NCBI GenBank assembly: GCA_964017195.1
Contig: OZ024896.1
Span: 186,001-250,000, forward strand
Direction: 5' to 3'
DNA: 64,000 bases
Origin: Siderastrea radians
Lineage: Eukaryota > Cnidaria > Anthozoa > Scleractinia > Rhizangiidae
The notes under the pieces are model-generated. The model did not search any database and had not been told where the DNA came from. It saw only the letters and a program-made list of their open reading frames with translations. How positions within the stretch are numbered: the stretch's first letter is position 1; each line of letters opens with the position of its first letter. A program made the position numbers and the translations under genes. Positions 52,307 through 60,160 of the stretch are shown here, piece by piece.

Positions 52307-53339
52307 TCTTGTTTAAAGTGTAAGGTCAAAAGGGTATGACCTGGCCCAAATTGTGCTAAATTGTCGGAGGTTCCTGTTGTTTCGGCCACTTGTACTTCAA
52401 TAATGTCCATCACCTCACGCCGTACCGGTATATATTGAATATGGCGGGGTTCAAAGTAAACTTGTCCTCGGGTGGTACGATCATATTTGACTTCACGCAG
52501 TAAATCCACAATTTTATCCCCCACCATGGTACTACTTCCTACATCCGAATAAATGTGGAGGGTTCGTGTAGGATCTTGAACCACATTTCGAAAGGCATGA
52601 TTTAAATTAATAAAAGTCCAATTGACACGCATACTGAGAAGCATCCAGGTTGTGTTGCTAGGATCCGTATCACTCTTAAAATACAAGGGATCCGTTCCAC
52701 TTAGAAAATCTGCTTCATTCTTGGGAGGGATCCTTCCTTTGGGAAAACTCATTTTTAGGTTCGGTCCTAGTTTGTACCCGCTGTCACCATTCTTTTCAAA
52801 CCAACCCATTTTTAAACATACTTTGAGGTTAATACCTATGGATGGTACGAAGACGGATGATCTTAATTCAAATCGTGCCACATTGTTATATTATCCAAGA
52901 ACAAATCTTCTCCTTGCCATGTCCACTTTAAACAAGTATTCTTGTTGTTCTCTAAGTACCAAAAGCCATATCTACTCCAATTTTCTTCGTTAAACGTCTT
53001 ATCCACCCATTTTAAAATTGCTTTCATAAAACTCACTCCATCCGAAATAGGCCAGCGATCCTTGGTTAGGATGTCCATACGTAAATTGTGTGTTCTGGTC
53101 CAGCGTGTGCTCCCATAATCAATGACGTAGCAGCTTTCTCCAAAAATGTATTCGTCAGGGCTGGCTAGTGTAGACAAATTGACATCCGTGTCTGGTAACG
53201 ACAAGGAACTTAAACCCACTTGCCAATGGTCCCCCATTAAACGCAATGGTTCTGGTAAACGGACTTTAAACGCATTGGACTGATTGTTGGGAAATTCTTT
53301 AAGACTACTATGACTAGGCAGGGTCACAAAGAACGACAT
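52303..53339 (-). pseudogene. Penton/minor-capsid-like gene, frameshifted copy
   Basis: Two overlapping minus frames together match the intact neighbour at 53,377-54,411 over its whole length. The first runs from ATG 53,339 (MSFFVTLPSHSSLKEFPNN) to a TAA at 52,863. The second is open from just after a stop near 52,891 to 52,303 and contains INLKVCLKMGWFEKNGDSGY and VGSSTMVGDKIVDLLREV. The second frame has no ATG at its start, only GTG. A one-base change within about 52,863-52,890 accounts for the split. No canonical slippery heptamer is evident there. It is either a recent mutation, a sequence error or recoding. The family is the second virion protein of cnidarian Polintons; penton is inference. 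Confidence 0.65.
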
Positions 53340-53376
53340 CCTTCTGTTGAAAGCTTTGGTTTTTAATGACTTCAAG

Positions 53377-54411
53377 TTATTCGGTAGCCTTTTTAAAGTG
53401 TAGGGTGAGTAAGGTGTGGTCGTCTTTAAACTTGACCAGTTCTTCGCCAGATGTTGTGTTTTCCGTCAGGTTCACTGTAATGATATCAATCACTTCCCGT
53501 CGTACGGATAAATAGTGAATATGTTCTGGTTCATAGTAAACTTTACCTCGACCTTGACGTGGATAATGCACTTCCTTTAACAAATCTGTAAAACGATTCC
53601 CTACCATAGAACTACCACCCACATCGGAATACACATACAAAGAACGGTTCGGGTGAGTCACCAAACGATCAAACATACGGTTCAACTCTGAAAATCTCCA
53701 ACTACAACGACCTGTCAAATAAAACCAAGTGACTCCTTGACTATCGGTTTCCTCTCGCATGTACAAGTTCTTACCATCTTTGTCCCGAAAATCGTATTGA
53801 CCCCGTGTGACAATCCGGCCACCATGGTAAACAATCTGGAGATTTAACCCAAGTTCCCAAGCTTTTTGATCATTTTGACGAACCCACCCCATTTTCACAC
53901 CAAAATCCTGGGAAAAAGCAAAGATGGGTAGTGGATCATTGACTCCACTGAACCGCTTTCGTATCAGTTTGCTGTTATCCATAAGGACATCACCCTCGTC
54001 TATAGAAAACTTGAGATAGGTATGTTTTCCAGCATCCTCATCCAGACTTTCATACTCTCGCTTGAATTCTTGATTAAATTGATCTTGATACCATAACTGT
54101 ACGGCTTTCATAAAGGTCACACCATCTTGAATAGGAAACTTGGTTAAATCCTGTAAGGTCAGACGATGTATCTTGTAAGCAAACGTAGTATCTTTTTTCT
54201 TACGCACCGAGGACATGATGAACAAATCCTGATCCAAAGGTTGAATATGCGATAAATCCAATCCACGATCCGGTATAGACATGGAAGCTAAACCGACTTG
54301 CCAATCATCTCCTAACAGACGTAACGGTTCCGCCAGACGGACTTTAAACGAACTGGGTTGATTGTTAGGAAATTCTTTAAGGCTACTATGACTGGGTAGG
54401 GTCACGTACAT
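53377..54411 (-). CDS. Penton/minor-capsid-like protein (intact copy)
   Basis: 344 aa from ATG 54,411. It starts MYVTLPSHSSLKEFPNNQPS, followed by FKVRLAEPLRLLGDDWQVGL, the conserved start of this Polinton-associated family. Late conserved blocks are SLYVYSDVGGSSMVGNRF, YEPEHIHYLSVRREV and the end DDHTLLTLHFKK. The neighbour 52,303-53,339 is a tandem duplicate at roughly 40-45% identity, so the pair is old and both may once have been used. TATAAC lies about 30 nt 5' of the ATG. The ATG lies 26 nt inside the integrase frame. Confidence 0.7.
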   Translation of the reverse strand: MYVTLPSHSSLKEFPNNQPSSFKVRLAEPLRLLGDDWQVGLASMSIPDRGLDLSHIQPLDQDLFIMSSVRKKKDTTFAYKIHRLTLQDLTKFPIQDGVTFMKAVQLWYQDQFNQEFKREYESLDEDAGKHTYLKFSIDEGDVLMDNSKLIRKRFSGVNDPLPIFAFSQDFGVKMGWVRQNDQKAWELGLNLQIVYHGGRIVTRGQYDFRDKDGKNLYMREETDSQGVTWFYLTGRCSWRFSELNRMFDRLVTHPNRSLYVYSDVGGSSMVGNRFTDLLKEVHYPRQGRGKVYYEPEHIHYLSVRREVIDIITVNLTENTTSGEELVKFKDDHTLLTLHFKKATE

Positions 54412-55453
54412 CTTCCTTGCTTATCCAACTGTTATACTTGGTCGGCCACCCTTTCCATTGAACCAACAACTGATTCTTGCGACGTTTAAGTACTTTTTCG
54501 ATGCGAAACACATCATCCGTATAGACTTTTTGTAAGTCCTCCTCGTAAAAAGTTCCATCAACAGGGGTCCCATCCCATTCCGTGATCTTGTAAGCCGGAA
54601 AGGGTTTGACTTTCTCTACCAAAAACACTTCTTCTGTCCACCCGGGTAAATATCCTTTAGCAAAAGGACGATGAATTTTATTCAGACGAACCTTGTCTCC
54701 TTTTTTCAAAGTGGGTTTACGAATTTTGGGTGGTTTTCCGTACAGCGTTTTCCAAACTTGTTTTTCATTTTTGAGGGTCACCTCTTTCGGAGCCATCTTG
54801 ATACTACTATGTTCACTCGCATTGTAGCCTTTGACTAACTCGGGTAACACATCTGTAAATTTGAGTGTATTCGCTGCCGTAAAATACCGATACAACCTTT
54901 CTTTGAGGGTCCGATTAAATCGTTCTACCACCGCTGCTTTGGCATCGCCACCCGTGGAAAAATGATGAATGTTGTTCTTTTTCAACCAGACTGTCATCTC
55001 CTTGTTGTAAAACTCTTTACCTTTATCCGTTTGTAACTTCAAAGGTTGTCGTCCTTCTTTCAGAATTTGGTCAAAGGCTTTCACAACCGTCGGTCCTTTC
55101 TTGTCTTTAAGGGGTTGAACCCATGCATATTTGGATAAAATATCAATCACTGTCAGCAAATAGCGAATCCCCTTGTTTTCTTTGGCAATATTTTGCGTTT
55201 CGATCAAATCCGCTTGCCATTGCTCATCTCGACTCATGACTTGAATGGGTAAGGTGGGAAAGCCTTTACGTCGCCTAGGTCGATGTAGGGTATAGGCTAA
55301 ATCTTTGCGCAATAAATTTTGAGCGCGTTTGTTAGAAATTTTCCATGTTTTAGCAAAACGTTCCACTCCACCTAAACTACCGGGTTTAGAGGGATCTCGA
55401 TATCGTTTAAGGAGAGCTTGGGCTGGAGTGACTTGTTTCTTTTTAGAAACCAT
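54386..55453 (-). CDS. int: Retroviral-type integrase with chromodomain
   Basis: 355 aa from ATG 55,453. It inserts the element into host DNA. An N-terminal helical segment is followed by the DDE core: D82 in WQADLIE, D143 in LQTDKGKEF and E177 in AAVVERFNR. An SH3-like region (KKGDKVRLNKIHRPFAKGYL) and a C-terminal chromodomain (RIEKVLKRRKNQLLVQWKGW, then WISKEDV) follow. This is the standard Polinton integrase. All catalytic residues are present. Chromodomains can guide insertion to modified histones. It overlaps the upstream gene by 82 nt. Confidence 0.95.
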   Translation of the reverse strand: MVSKKKQVTPAQALLKRYRDPSKPGSLGGVERFAKTWKISNKRAQNLLRKDLAYTLHRPRRRKGFPTLPIQVMSRDEQWQADLIETQNIAKENKGIRYLLTVIDILSKYAWVQPLKDKKGPTVVKAFDQILKEGRQPLKLQTDKGKEFYNKEMTVWLKKNNIHHFSTGGDAKAAVVERFNRTLKERLYRYFTAANTLKFTDVLPELVKGYNASEHSSIKMAPKEVTLKNEKQVWKTLYGKPPKIRKPTLKKGDKVRLNKIHRPFAKGYLPGWTEEVFLVEKVKPFPAYKITEWDGTPVDGTFYEEDLQKVYTDDVFRIEKVLKRRKNQLLVQWKGWPTKYNSWISKEDVRDPTQS

Positions 55454-55746
55454 AACAGTTGATGGAGCTCCGAGAGGGAGGGTATTTTATGTTTTTGTAA
55501 AATTTTCCGAAACCAGTAAAAAGGTTTATCACTCTGTTGGAGCCATAGGACATAAGCCACCCAACGATAAAAATTGTATTCAATATGGGATTCTCCTAAA
55601 ATTTCGAGTGGCTGGTCATAATAAACGGGTATTGACGCCTTATCCCCACCGTTTAACTCAAATAGTTGTTGGCAGACATCCACATGGCTTTTATACAAGA
55701 GCCACTGTCTTAGCAAGTCGCAGAGAAACAACACACACGTACTCAT
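55372..55746 (-). CDS. Unrecognised 124-aa helical protein
   Basis: From ATG 55,746: MSTCVLFLCDLLRQWLLYKS, then YNFYRWVAYVLWLQQSDKPF and SLSELHQLLWFLKRNKSL. Rich in Trp/Tyr/Leu and helical. TATAAAAC lies near 55,780 on the minus strand. Its last 82 nt overlap the integrase start, as is usual in this block. It has no family I can name. Confidence 0.6.
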   Translation of the reverse strand: MSTCVLFLCDLLRQWLLYKSHVDVCQQLFELNGGDKASIPVYYDQPLEILGESHIEYNFYRWVAYVLWLQQSDKPFYWFRKILQKHKIPSLSELHQLLWFLKRNKSLQPKLSLNDIEIPLNPVV

Positions 55747-55862
55747 GATGTGAAATGATACTATTTATTAAAAAAGTCAGGTTTTATAGCCTGAGGCCTT
55801 TTTCTATGCATACATTATTTTACACAACTATCTCAATTCAGACAAACACGAATTTAAGGTTC

Positions 55863-56021
55863 CTAGGATCGTCGTCGTGAACGTGAAGGAGAACCATAAA
55901 AGCCTTGATTTTGGTGAGGAAGGAAAACCCATTCTGGCTTTAGAGTACAACGAAGGACCAAGTATTTTGGTTTAATCAAGTGCAAAGTATTACCTCCACG
56001 CAAGTTGTACCATCCGATCTA
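55863..56021 (-). other. Open segment without ATG, possible spliced small gene
   Basis: The minus frame reads WYNLRGGNTLHLIKPKYLVL, then KPEWVFLPHQNQGFYGSPSR and SRRRS-stop. The GG site near the start and the SR-rich basic end resemble the other small virion proteins. There is no in-frame ATG; a CACTAG acceptor-like site sits just upstream, near 56,021. It may be a second exon or a remnant. Confidence 0.35.
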
Positions 56022-56140
56022 GTGACAAGATGGGATATGTGGTCTAAGACCTTTTTACTTCTCAGCAAATGAATTTGCGAATGAATACAACAAATAAAAA
56101 CATAAAACCTATTACATCCTAACGGAAGAACTTAAAATAT

Positions 56141-57451
56141 CTAAAATAACCCTAGTTTCGCGTTTTCAAGCACACCTGGGTGTAATGGTACATAGTCTTT
56201 TTCAAAGTTCGCTTGGTAGGGATCCACAAACTCTCCTTGGGTGGGTGGACTTTCCTGTCGCCCCAACCTGGAATCCGTCACTTTGTTTCGTCCGTAATAA
56301 GTCTGCTGCAGTCTTTGTTCCGCTTGAGCGAGTCCTTCTCCATAGATGGGGGGTCTGATTTCTTTACCATTGTTACTTTCTCCTAGGTCTGGGCGTGGAA
56401 TATCGCTTAACCAATCTTGAACAGCCAGAGGATCTTTGAAATTTTCCTTGTCTACAGGCATGTCCGTCCAACGGAAAAAATCACAACGCTTCTCACCACA
56501 AGCCAAGTACAAACGGTCGGGATTCTTGGTACTCCCACTCTGCTTGATGATGGGTACCTCTCCACACAAACAACTCATTTTGTCCCACCGATCACAAATA
56601 TCGGGATGAATGTTTTTTCTTACAGCCGACATGTATTTCTCTCCCTTGGTTTTGTCACAAAACAGCAAACATCTCCAAGCGGGACATCTGAGATACTGCC
56701 ATCCTGATTTCGCGGTACGCTCTTCCATTTTTTCCAAATGACAGGGACAAGTCATGACATCTTCAGGATCTGCTATCGGTTGATCTGCCCATCGGAAGAA
56801 CTTACACTTGTGATGTCTGCACGCCAAGTACATCCGATCCGGGTTGTTTTCTGACTTGCTTTGTCGAAGTCCTGGTAGAAATCCACAATCACACGCCAAG
56901 TTTTCCCATTTCCTATAGAGATCTTTGTGGACTTTGTTGTAGACACCCTTCAGGTAAGAGACTTTGTTTTCATCGTTGAAGATAGAAATCAAGCAAGGTT
57001 GATCACTGCACTTGGATAACTGATACCCCTTGTCGTTGACGACCGGTCCAATGATCGCCATATGAAAAGGGCATATCCTTAGATGCTCCACATCTTCTTC
57101 ATCTACCGGTTGATAACCTTCACTTACAGCTTTGACAGGTGTGTCGAGTGGTGTCATCTGCTGAATGGCTTGATCCAGTTTGGCAGCATCTTGGTCGAGT
57201 TGTTCCAGTAAGTCTACAGCTTCTTGACGGACTTCCCGTTTCTTTCGTTTGGTGACTAGTTTAGCTTCTTCTTCTTGACGGATTTGCTCAACAGCATGAT
57301 ACACTTCTGGGTCATACGGACCTCTTTTCTTCTTCTTAGGTTGGTTGGTCTTTGTGGATAAAGTAGCAGATAACGTAGCGGATAAAGTAGCACCATCTTG
57401 GTGAACAGCACTGAGGTCGAGTGGAGCAGGTCGTTTCTTCTTGCTGGGCAT
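56141..57451 (-). CDS. Protein with two GRF zinc fingers
   Basis: 436 aa from ATG 57,451 (MPSKKKRPAPLDLSAVHQ). A basic N-terminus contains a short 'SATLSATLSTK' repeat and a coiled-coil-like stretch. Two similar modules follow, each a C-P-x-H segment plus a zf-GRF motif: CDCGFLPG ... NNPDRMYLACRHHKCKFFRW and CLCGEVPI ... KNPDRLYLACGEKRCDFFRW. GRF fingers bind single-stranded DNA in topoisomerase III and NEIL3, so a replication or repair role is likely. The tandem modules show internal duplication. Its promoter has TATAAG, ACGTTTTCAG and TCATTC. Confidence 0.7.
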   Translation of the reverse strand: MPSKKKRPAPLDLSAVHQDGATLSATLSATLSTKTNQPKKKKRGPYDPEVYHAVEQIRQEEEAKLVTKRKKREVRQEAVDLLEQLDQDAAKLDQAIQQMTPLDTPVKAVSEGYQPVDEEDVEHLRICPFHMAIIGPVVNDKGYQLSKCSDQPCLISIFNDENKVSYLKGVYNKVHKDLYRKWENLACDCGFLPGLRQSKSENNPDRMYLACRHHKCKFFRWADQPIADPEDVMTCPCHLEKMEERTAKSGWQYLRCPAWRCLLFCDKTKGEKYMSAVRKNIHPDICDRWDKMSCLCGEVPIIKQSGSTKNPDRLYLACGEKRCDFFRWTDMPVDKENFKDPLAVQDWLSDIPRPDLGESNNGKEIRPPIYGEGLAQAEQRLQQTYYGRNKVTDSRLGRQESPPTQGEFVDPYQANFEKDYVPLHPGVLENAKLGLF

Positions 57452-57458
57452 GTTGACT

Positions 57459-57493
57459 GAATGATCTGAACTGAAAACGTAACTCATCTTATA
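57459..57493 (-). promoter_or_regulatory. Promoter of the GRF-finger gene
   Basis: Down the minus strand: TATAAG at 57,493-57,488, ACGTTTTCAG at 57,480-57,471, TCATTC at 57,464-57,459, ATG at 57,451. The 29-nt TATA-to-TCATTC spacing fits TATA-to-start-site distance. It is the twin of the 40.4-kb promoter. Confidence 0.65.
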
Positions 57494-57578
57494 CTCTACA
57501 ACAGTCCCGACATGCACTATTTTTGTTGTGACGTATTACTACAAAAGAGTTTGGGCTTACCCTAGGATAAACATCCGG

Positions 57579-57794
57579 TATAAGACAAAAGAGCTGCACC
57601 TGTTTGACGTCACAATAGTTTGTCTGAACCTGCCCTTAGCGTGGGGACGCTATAAGACAATAGAGCTGCACCTGTTTGACGTCACAATAGTTTGTCTGAA
57701 CCTGCCCTTAGCGTGGGGACGCTATAAGACAATAGAGCTGCACCTGTTTGACGTCACAATAGTTTGTCTGAACCTGCCCTTAGCGTGGGATAAA
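57579..57794. promoter_or_regulatory. Three 72-bp tandem repeats with CRE sites
   Basis: Units start at 57,579, 57,651 and 57,723 and differ by one or two bases. Each has TATAAGACAA, GAGCTGCACCTG (an E-box) and a perfect TGACGTCA (CREB/ATF site) followed by CAATAG. The repeats lie between the divergent GRF-finger gene and the + strand accessory genes, the position of a shared enhancer. The long + frame through them is an artefact of a 72-nt period. Further CGTCACAATA words occur at about 57,815 and 58,081. Confidence 0.8.
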
Positions 57795-57835
57795 CATCCG
57801 GTTCTTTGACAACACGTCACAATACCCTACATAAG

Positions 57836-57845
57836 TATAAAAACA
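57836..57845 (+). promoter_or_regulatory. TATA box of the 57,873 gene
   Basis: TATAAAAACA is about 37 nt 5' of the ATG. The same TATAAAAAC starts the polymerase promoter at 41,201. Confidence 0.55.
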
Positions 57846-57872
57846 CTACAGATATGAACACTTGGTAAAAAG

Positions 57873-58091
57873 ATGGAGTATTACCGAGATCTCAACAGTG
57901 ATGGCTTTCCTACGCAAACAGCTTACAATGAAGAACGTATCAAACGTGGTTTGGCTGCTGGATTTACACCAAAACAAATTGGTCTACATACAATCATTGA
58001 TTTAGGGTTATATTTAGGTATGACCCCGGAAGAGATTGTGAAAGAGGTTGGTCACGACACGGGTTATGTGTTCTCTACTACGTCACAATAG
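57873..58091 (+). CDS. Small protein, possibly HTH-like (72 aa)
   Basis: MEYYRDLNSDGFPTQTAYNE, then RGLAAGFTPKQIGLHTIIDL and GMTPEEIVKEVGHDTGYVF. Two short helical units with the G-x-T-P-x-x-I pattern could form helix-turn-helix segments. It has no family I can name. It is the first gene of the + strand accessory set and has its own TATA. Confidence 0.55.
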   Translation: MEYYRDLNSDGFPTQTAYNEERIKRGLAAGFTPKQIGLHTIIDLGLYLGMTPEEIVKEVGHDTGYVFSTTSQ

Positions 58092-58165
58092 ACTTGTCTA
58101 AACTTGTTCGTGATGACGTCACACGCATTCACTATAAAGACTGACTTTTTACACGGAGAAATCAA

Positions 58166-58654
58166 ATGCCTCCCAACATGTTGGCTACGACTGTTGCTGA
58201 ACCGATGGCTGAACCGTGGGAATTGATCACCCTAGATGACAGGTATGATGAAATGGAAGCAGCGGCTTATGTTTTGGATCGCCCCTTACCTACAAAGATG
58301 GATGCGCTTTACCGCAAGTACCACAAAGTCAAGAATTCCGAGACGACCTATGCGTTTGGTGTGTTAGCTGAGAATCGCAAATATGTGGAAGGAAGTCAAG
58401 GATGGTCCGTACAACTAGCTCTACAGCTTAATAAGAAGGTCTACGTGTATGATGACAAGACCCGTCAATGGTATAAAGGAGATCGCTTTGTAGCAACTCT
58501 AGGAGAATCTCACTGGACGTTGGTGAACCGGTTTAAACCCTGCGACCCGCCAACCTTGGATCAAAAGTCTAATCTCAGCCTACCTACCTGTTTGGACAAT
58601 CACACCAGTTACGAGTTGGAGCAATTGTTGGCTCGCCGATGCTCAACCGACTAG
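58166..58654 (+). CDS. Rossmann/SLOG-like protein B
   Basis: 162 aa from ATG 58,166, with TATAAAGAC about 35 nt upstream. Conserved block: TTYAFGVLAENRKYVEGSQG, then WSVQLALQLNKKVYVYDD and RQWYKG. The G-x-x-GW-x-x-Q-x-A followed by VYVYD resembles the nucleotide-binding loop and strand of SLOG/YpsA-type Rossmann folds found in phages and large viruses. The substrate is unknown; nucleotide-derivative binding is inferred. It is the second of three family members in the element. Confidence 0.65.
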   Translation: MPPNMLATTVAEPMAEPWELITLDDRYDEMEAAAYVLDRPLPTKMDALYRKYHKVKNSETTYAFGVLAENRKYVEGSQGWSVQLALQLNKKVYVYDDKTRQWYKGDRFVATLGESHWTLVNRFKPCDPPTLDQKSNLSLPTCLDNHTSYELEQLLARRCSTD

Positions 58655-58818
58655 ACTTGATTTTAGCAGACTACGAGAAGGAACGTCAAAGCGCCACTAC
58701 CTTACATCAATTACACGAAGCAGCGAAAAGAGTGGTGGAAAGAATAGAGACTTTACCCGGAGAAAAAACACAAATTAAACTTTGGATTTTAGCTTTATTC
58801 AAAGGATTGTCGCAGTGA
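58639..58818 (+). CDS. Small overlapping frame linking two SLOG-like genes (59 aa)
   Basis: ATG 58,639 lies inside the end of the preceding gene. The frame (MLNRLDLILADYEKERQSAT, then LHEAAKRVVERIETLPGEK) is helical and ends TGA at 58,818, which overlaps the next gene's ATG as TGATG. Overlap at both ends suggests termination-reinitiation on one mRNA. It is too short for most ORF filters. No family is recognised. Confidence 0.5.
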   Translation: MLNRLDLILADYEKERQSATTLHQLHEAAKRVVERIETLPGEKTQIKLWILALFKGLSQ

Positions 58819-59387
58819 TGGAAGACTGTCAACGTGATTTAGCCCGACTCTATCGGGTGTATGCGGATGGAATTACCGATGTCAGCTGGGTGGCTGAAAC
58901 GATGGCGCAAGAATATGGTATTCCCTTTCAAGTACCAAGAATTACCAAAGATCGTAAGGACGTTATGGTAGCTATTCAACAAGCCAACTTTTTGGATATG
59001 TCAAGAGAAGCTATACCCGAGAGATTTATTTCTATATTAGAGCGAAAATATGCTGTTCTTTTACAAGCAGATACTCTTTTTGCTTTTGGTTATTTGACAG
59101 AGGATTGTAAAATGTTACGTGGAGGCACAGGATGGTGTGTAAAAATAGCTATGGACATGGGAAAAACAATCTACGTCTACGATATTGAAAGTGGTATGTG
59201 GTTTCATTTTAAAAACAATCAGTTTTGTTTAAAACAAGAGACACCTACCCTCGCTTTAAAAAGTATGATCTTAGGTTCCAAAGAAATCGGACCTATTACT
59301 AATAACGCAATTCAAGCTTTATTTCATAGAACGTTTAGTACTCATTTACAAGAATTGACTCGCTGTTTCCAGGAATTTAACTTGTAA
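58818..59387 (+). CDS. Rossmann/SLOG-like protein C
   Basis: 190 aa from ATG 58,818 (MEDCQRDLARLYRV); the longer non-ATG frame is not used. Conserved block: TLFAFGYLTEDCKMLRGGTG, then WCVKIAMDMGKTIYVYDIES, and further on ILGSKEIGPITNNAIQALF, which resembles the G-S/T-R-E-x-x-P-x-x-x-x-A-I motif after the second strand of SLOG-type proteins. This is the most complete of the three copies. No TATA or own promoter is evident, consistent with reading from the upstream mRNA. Confidence 0.65.
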   Translation: MEDCQRDLARLYRVYADGITDVSWVAETMAQEYGIPFQVPRITKDRKDVMVAIQQANFLDMSREAIPERFISILERKYAVLLQADTLFAFGYLTEDCKMLRGGTGWCVKIAMDMGKTIYVYDIESGMWFHFKNNQFCLKQETPTLALKSMILGSKEIGPITNNAIQALFHRTFSTHLQELTRCFQEFNL

Positions 59388-59422
59388 TTGCTTTGTAGGT
59401 CATTGCTTTACTTAGAAGTGGT

Positions 59423-59438
59423 GGTTCCTAAAAGAACC
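59423..59438 (-). terminator. Histone-type 3' stem-loop of the kinase gene
   Basis: On the minus strand GGTTCTTTTAGGAACC followed by ACCAC, 20 nt after the kinase stop, then TAAAGCAATGACC about 12 nt on. Same module as at 39.9, 63.25 and 63.58 kb. The loop strand orientation (TTTTA) matches the minus strand. Confidence 0.75.
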
Positions 59439-59457
59439 GTTGTTGTAAAATAAAAAT

Positions 59458-60156
59458 TTAAAACTGCAACTGCTCCGCGTCTGGTCTCTGTGTAGGGTCT
59501 TTGTGCCATAACATCTGAAACTCAGGGTCGGGGCTCGGGCGTCGGTTAAATGCGACGACTTGATAGATGAGTACGACATCTTGTTTTCCGTGGTAGGGAA
59601 TCTGCTGGTGTTTTAACGCCCACAAGGTCACAGCGAGCGAATAAATGTCTGCCTTGATCGTTGGTAGCTCCCCTTGAAAAAGTTCCGGCGCGCGATAGGC
59701 GATCGTTCCTAAGCAGGCGGAATGGCGGGGTTGATCACGTGGTTGCGAGCATCCAAAGTCGATGATCTTGCATTGCTCTTGTGGGTTGATTAAAATGTTC
59801 GCGGGTTTCAGGTCTAGATGTAGGATGTTGTGAGCGTGTAGGTAGCTGACCGCTTCGACGAGTTGTTGAGCCAAGGTTCTCCAACGGTAAAGTAGATGAT
59901 CCTCGATCAGCGTTTGCAAAGTGGAGGCTTCAGGAATGAACTCCATGACAATCATCTCAGGTTCGGCGGCGAGTAGGCGGATGATGTGTGGATGGTTTAC
60001 ATTCAGAGCGCGTGCTTCTGCTTGAAATGCTTCGCGGGTGGCATTAGGATTTTTTGTTGAAGTTTTCATACGTTTCACAGCAACTAATTTTCCTTGGTAG
60101 ACCCCCTCATACACCTCAGCAAAACCACCGCTACCTAAACGCTTACGCAGCTCCAT
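59458..60156 (-). CDS. Mos-like serine/threonine protein kinase
   Basis: 232 aa from ATG 60,156; a TCATTCATTCTAC initiator-like motif lies just upstream, so the longer frames to 60,264, which read through repeats, are unlikely. Gly loop LGSGGFAEVYEG (7-18), Lys28 in LVAVKRMK, Glu47, catalytic loop ILHLDLKPANIL (Asp115, Asn120), DFG 133-135, RAPELF and ADIYSLAVTLW. HLD in place of HRD and the DFGCS wording point to the Mos family, kinases upstream of MAPK in oocyte meiosis. All catalytic residues remain, so it should be active. It is compact, with no other domain: a captured host signalling gene, by inference. Confidence 0.85.
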   Translation of the reverse strand: MELRKRLGSGGFAEVYEGVYQGKLVAVKRMKTSTKNPNATREAFQAEARALNVNHPHIIRLLAAEPEMIVMEFIPEASTLQTLIEDHLLYRWRTLAQQLVEAVSYLHAHNILHLDLKPANILINPQEQCKIIDFGCSQPRDQPRHSACLGTIAYRAPELFQGELPTIKADIYSLAVTLWALKHQQIPYHGKQDVVLIYQVVAFNRRPSPDPEFQMLWHKDPTQRPDAEQLQF

Positions 60157-60160
60157 CGTA

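Noticed and set aside
52863..52890. Programmed -1 frameshift site
   Set aside because: No X-XXY-YYZ slippery heptamer or following stem was found in the possible window, so recoding is not claimed.
53340..53375. Longer start of the split penton-like gene
   Set aside because: It begins with TTG; ATG 53,339 matches the start of the intact paralogue.
57528..57809. A 93-codon + strand frame made of a repeated peptide
   Set aside because: It is the 72-bp enhancer repeat read in a frame that stays open because 72 is a multiple of three; no ATG context or homologue.
58782..58817. Longer start for SLOG-like protein C
   Set aside because: The first codon is TTG and the added residues are the end of the overlapping 59-aa frame; the first ATG is 58,818.
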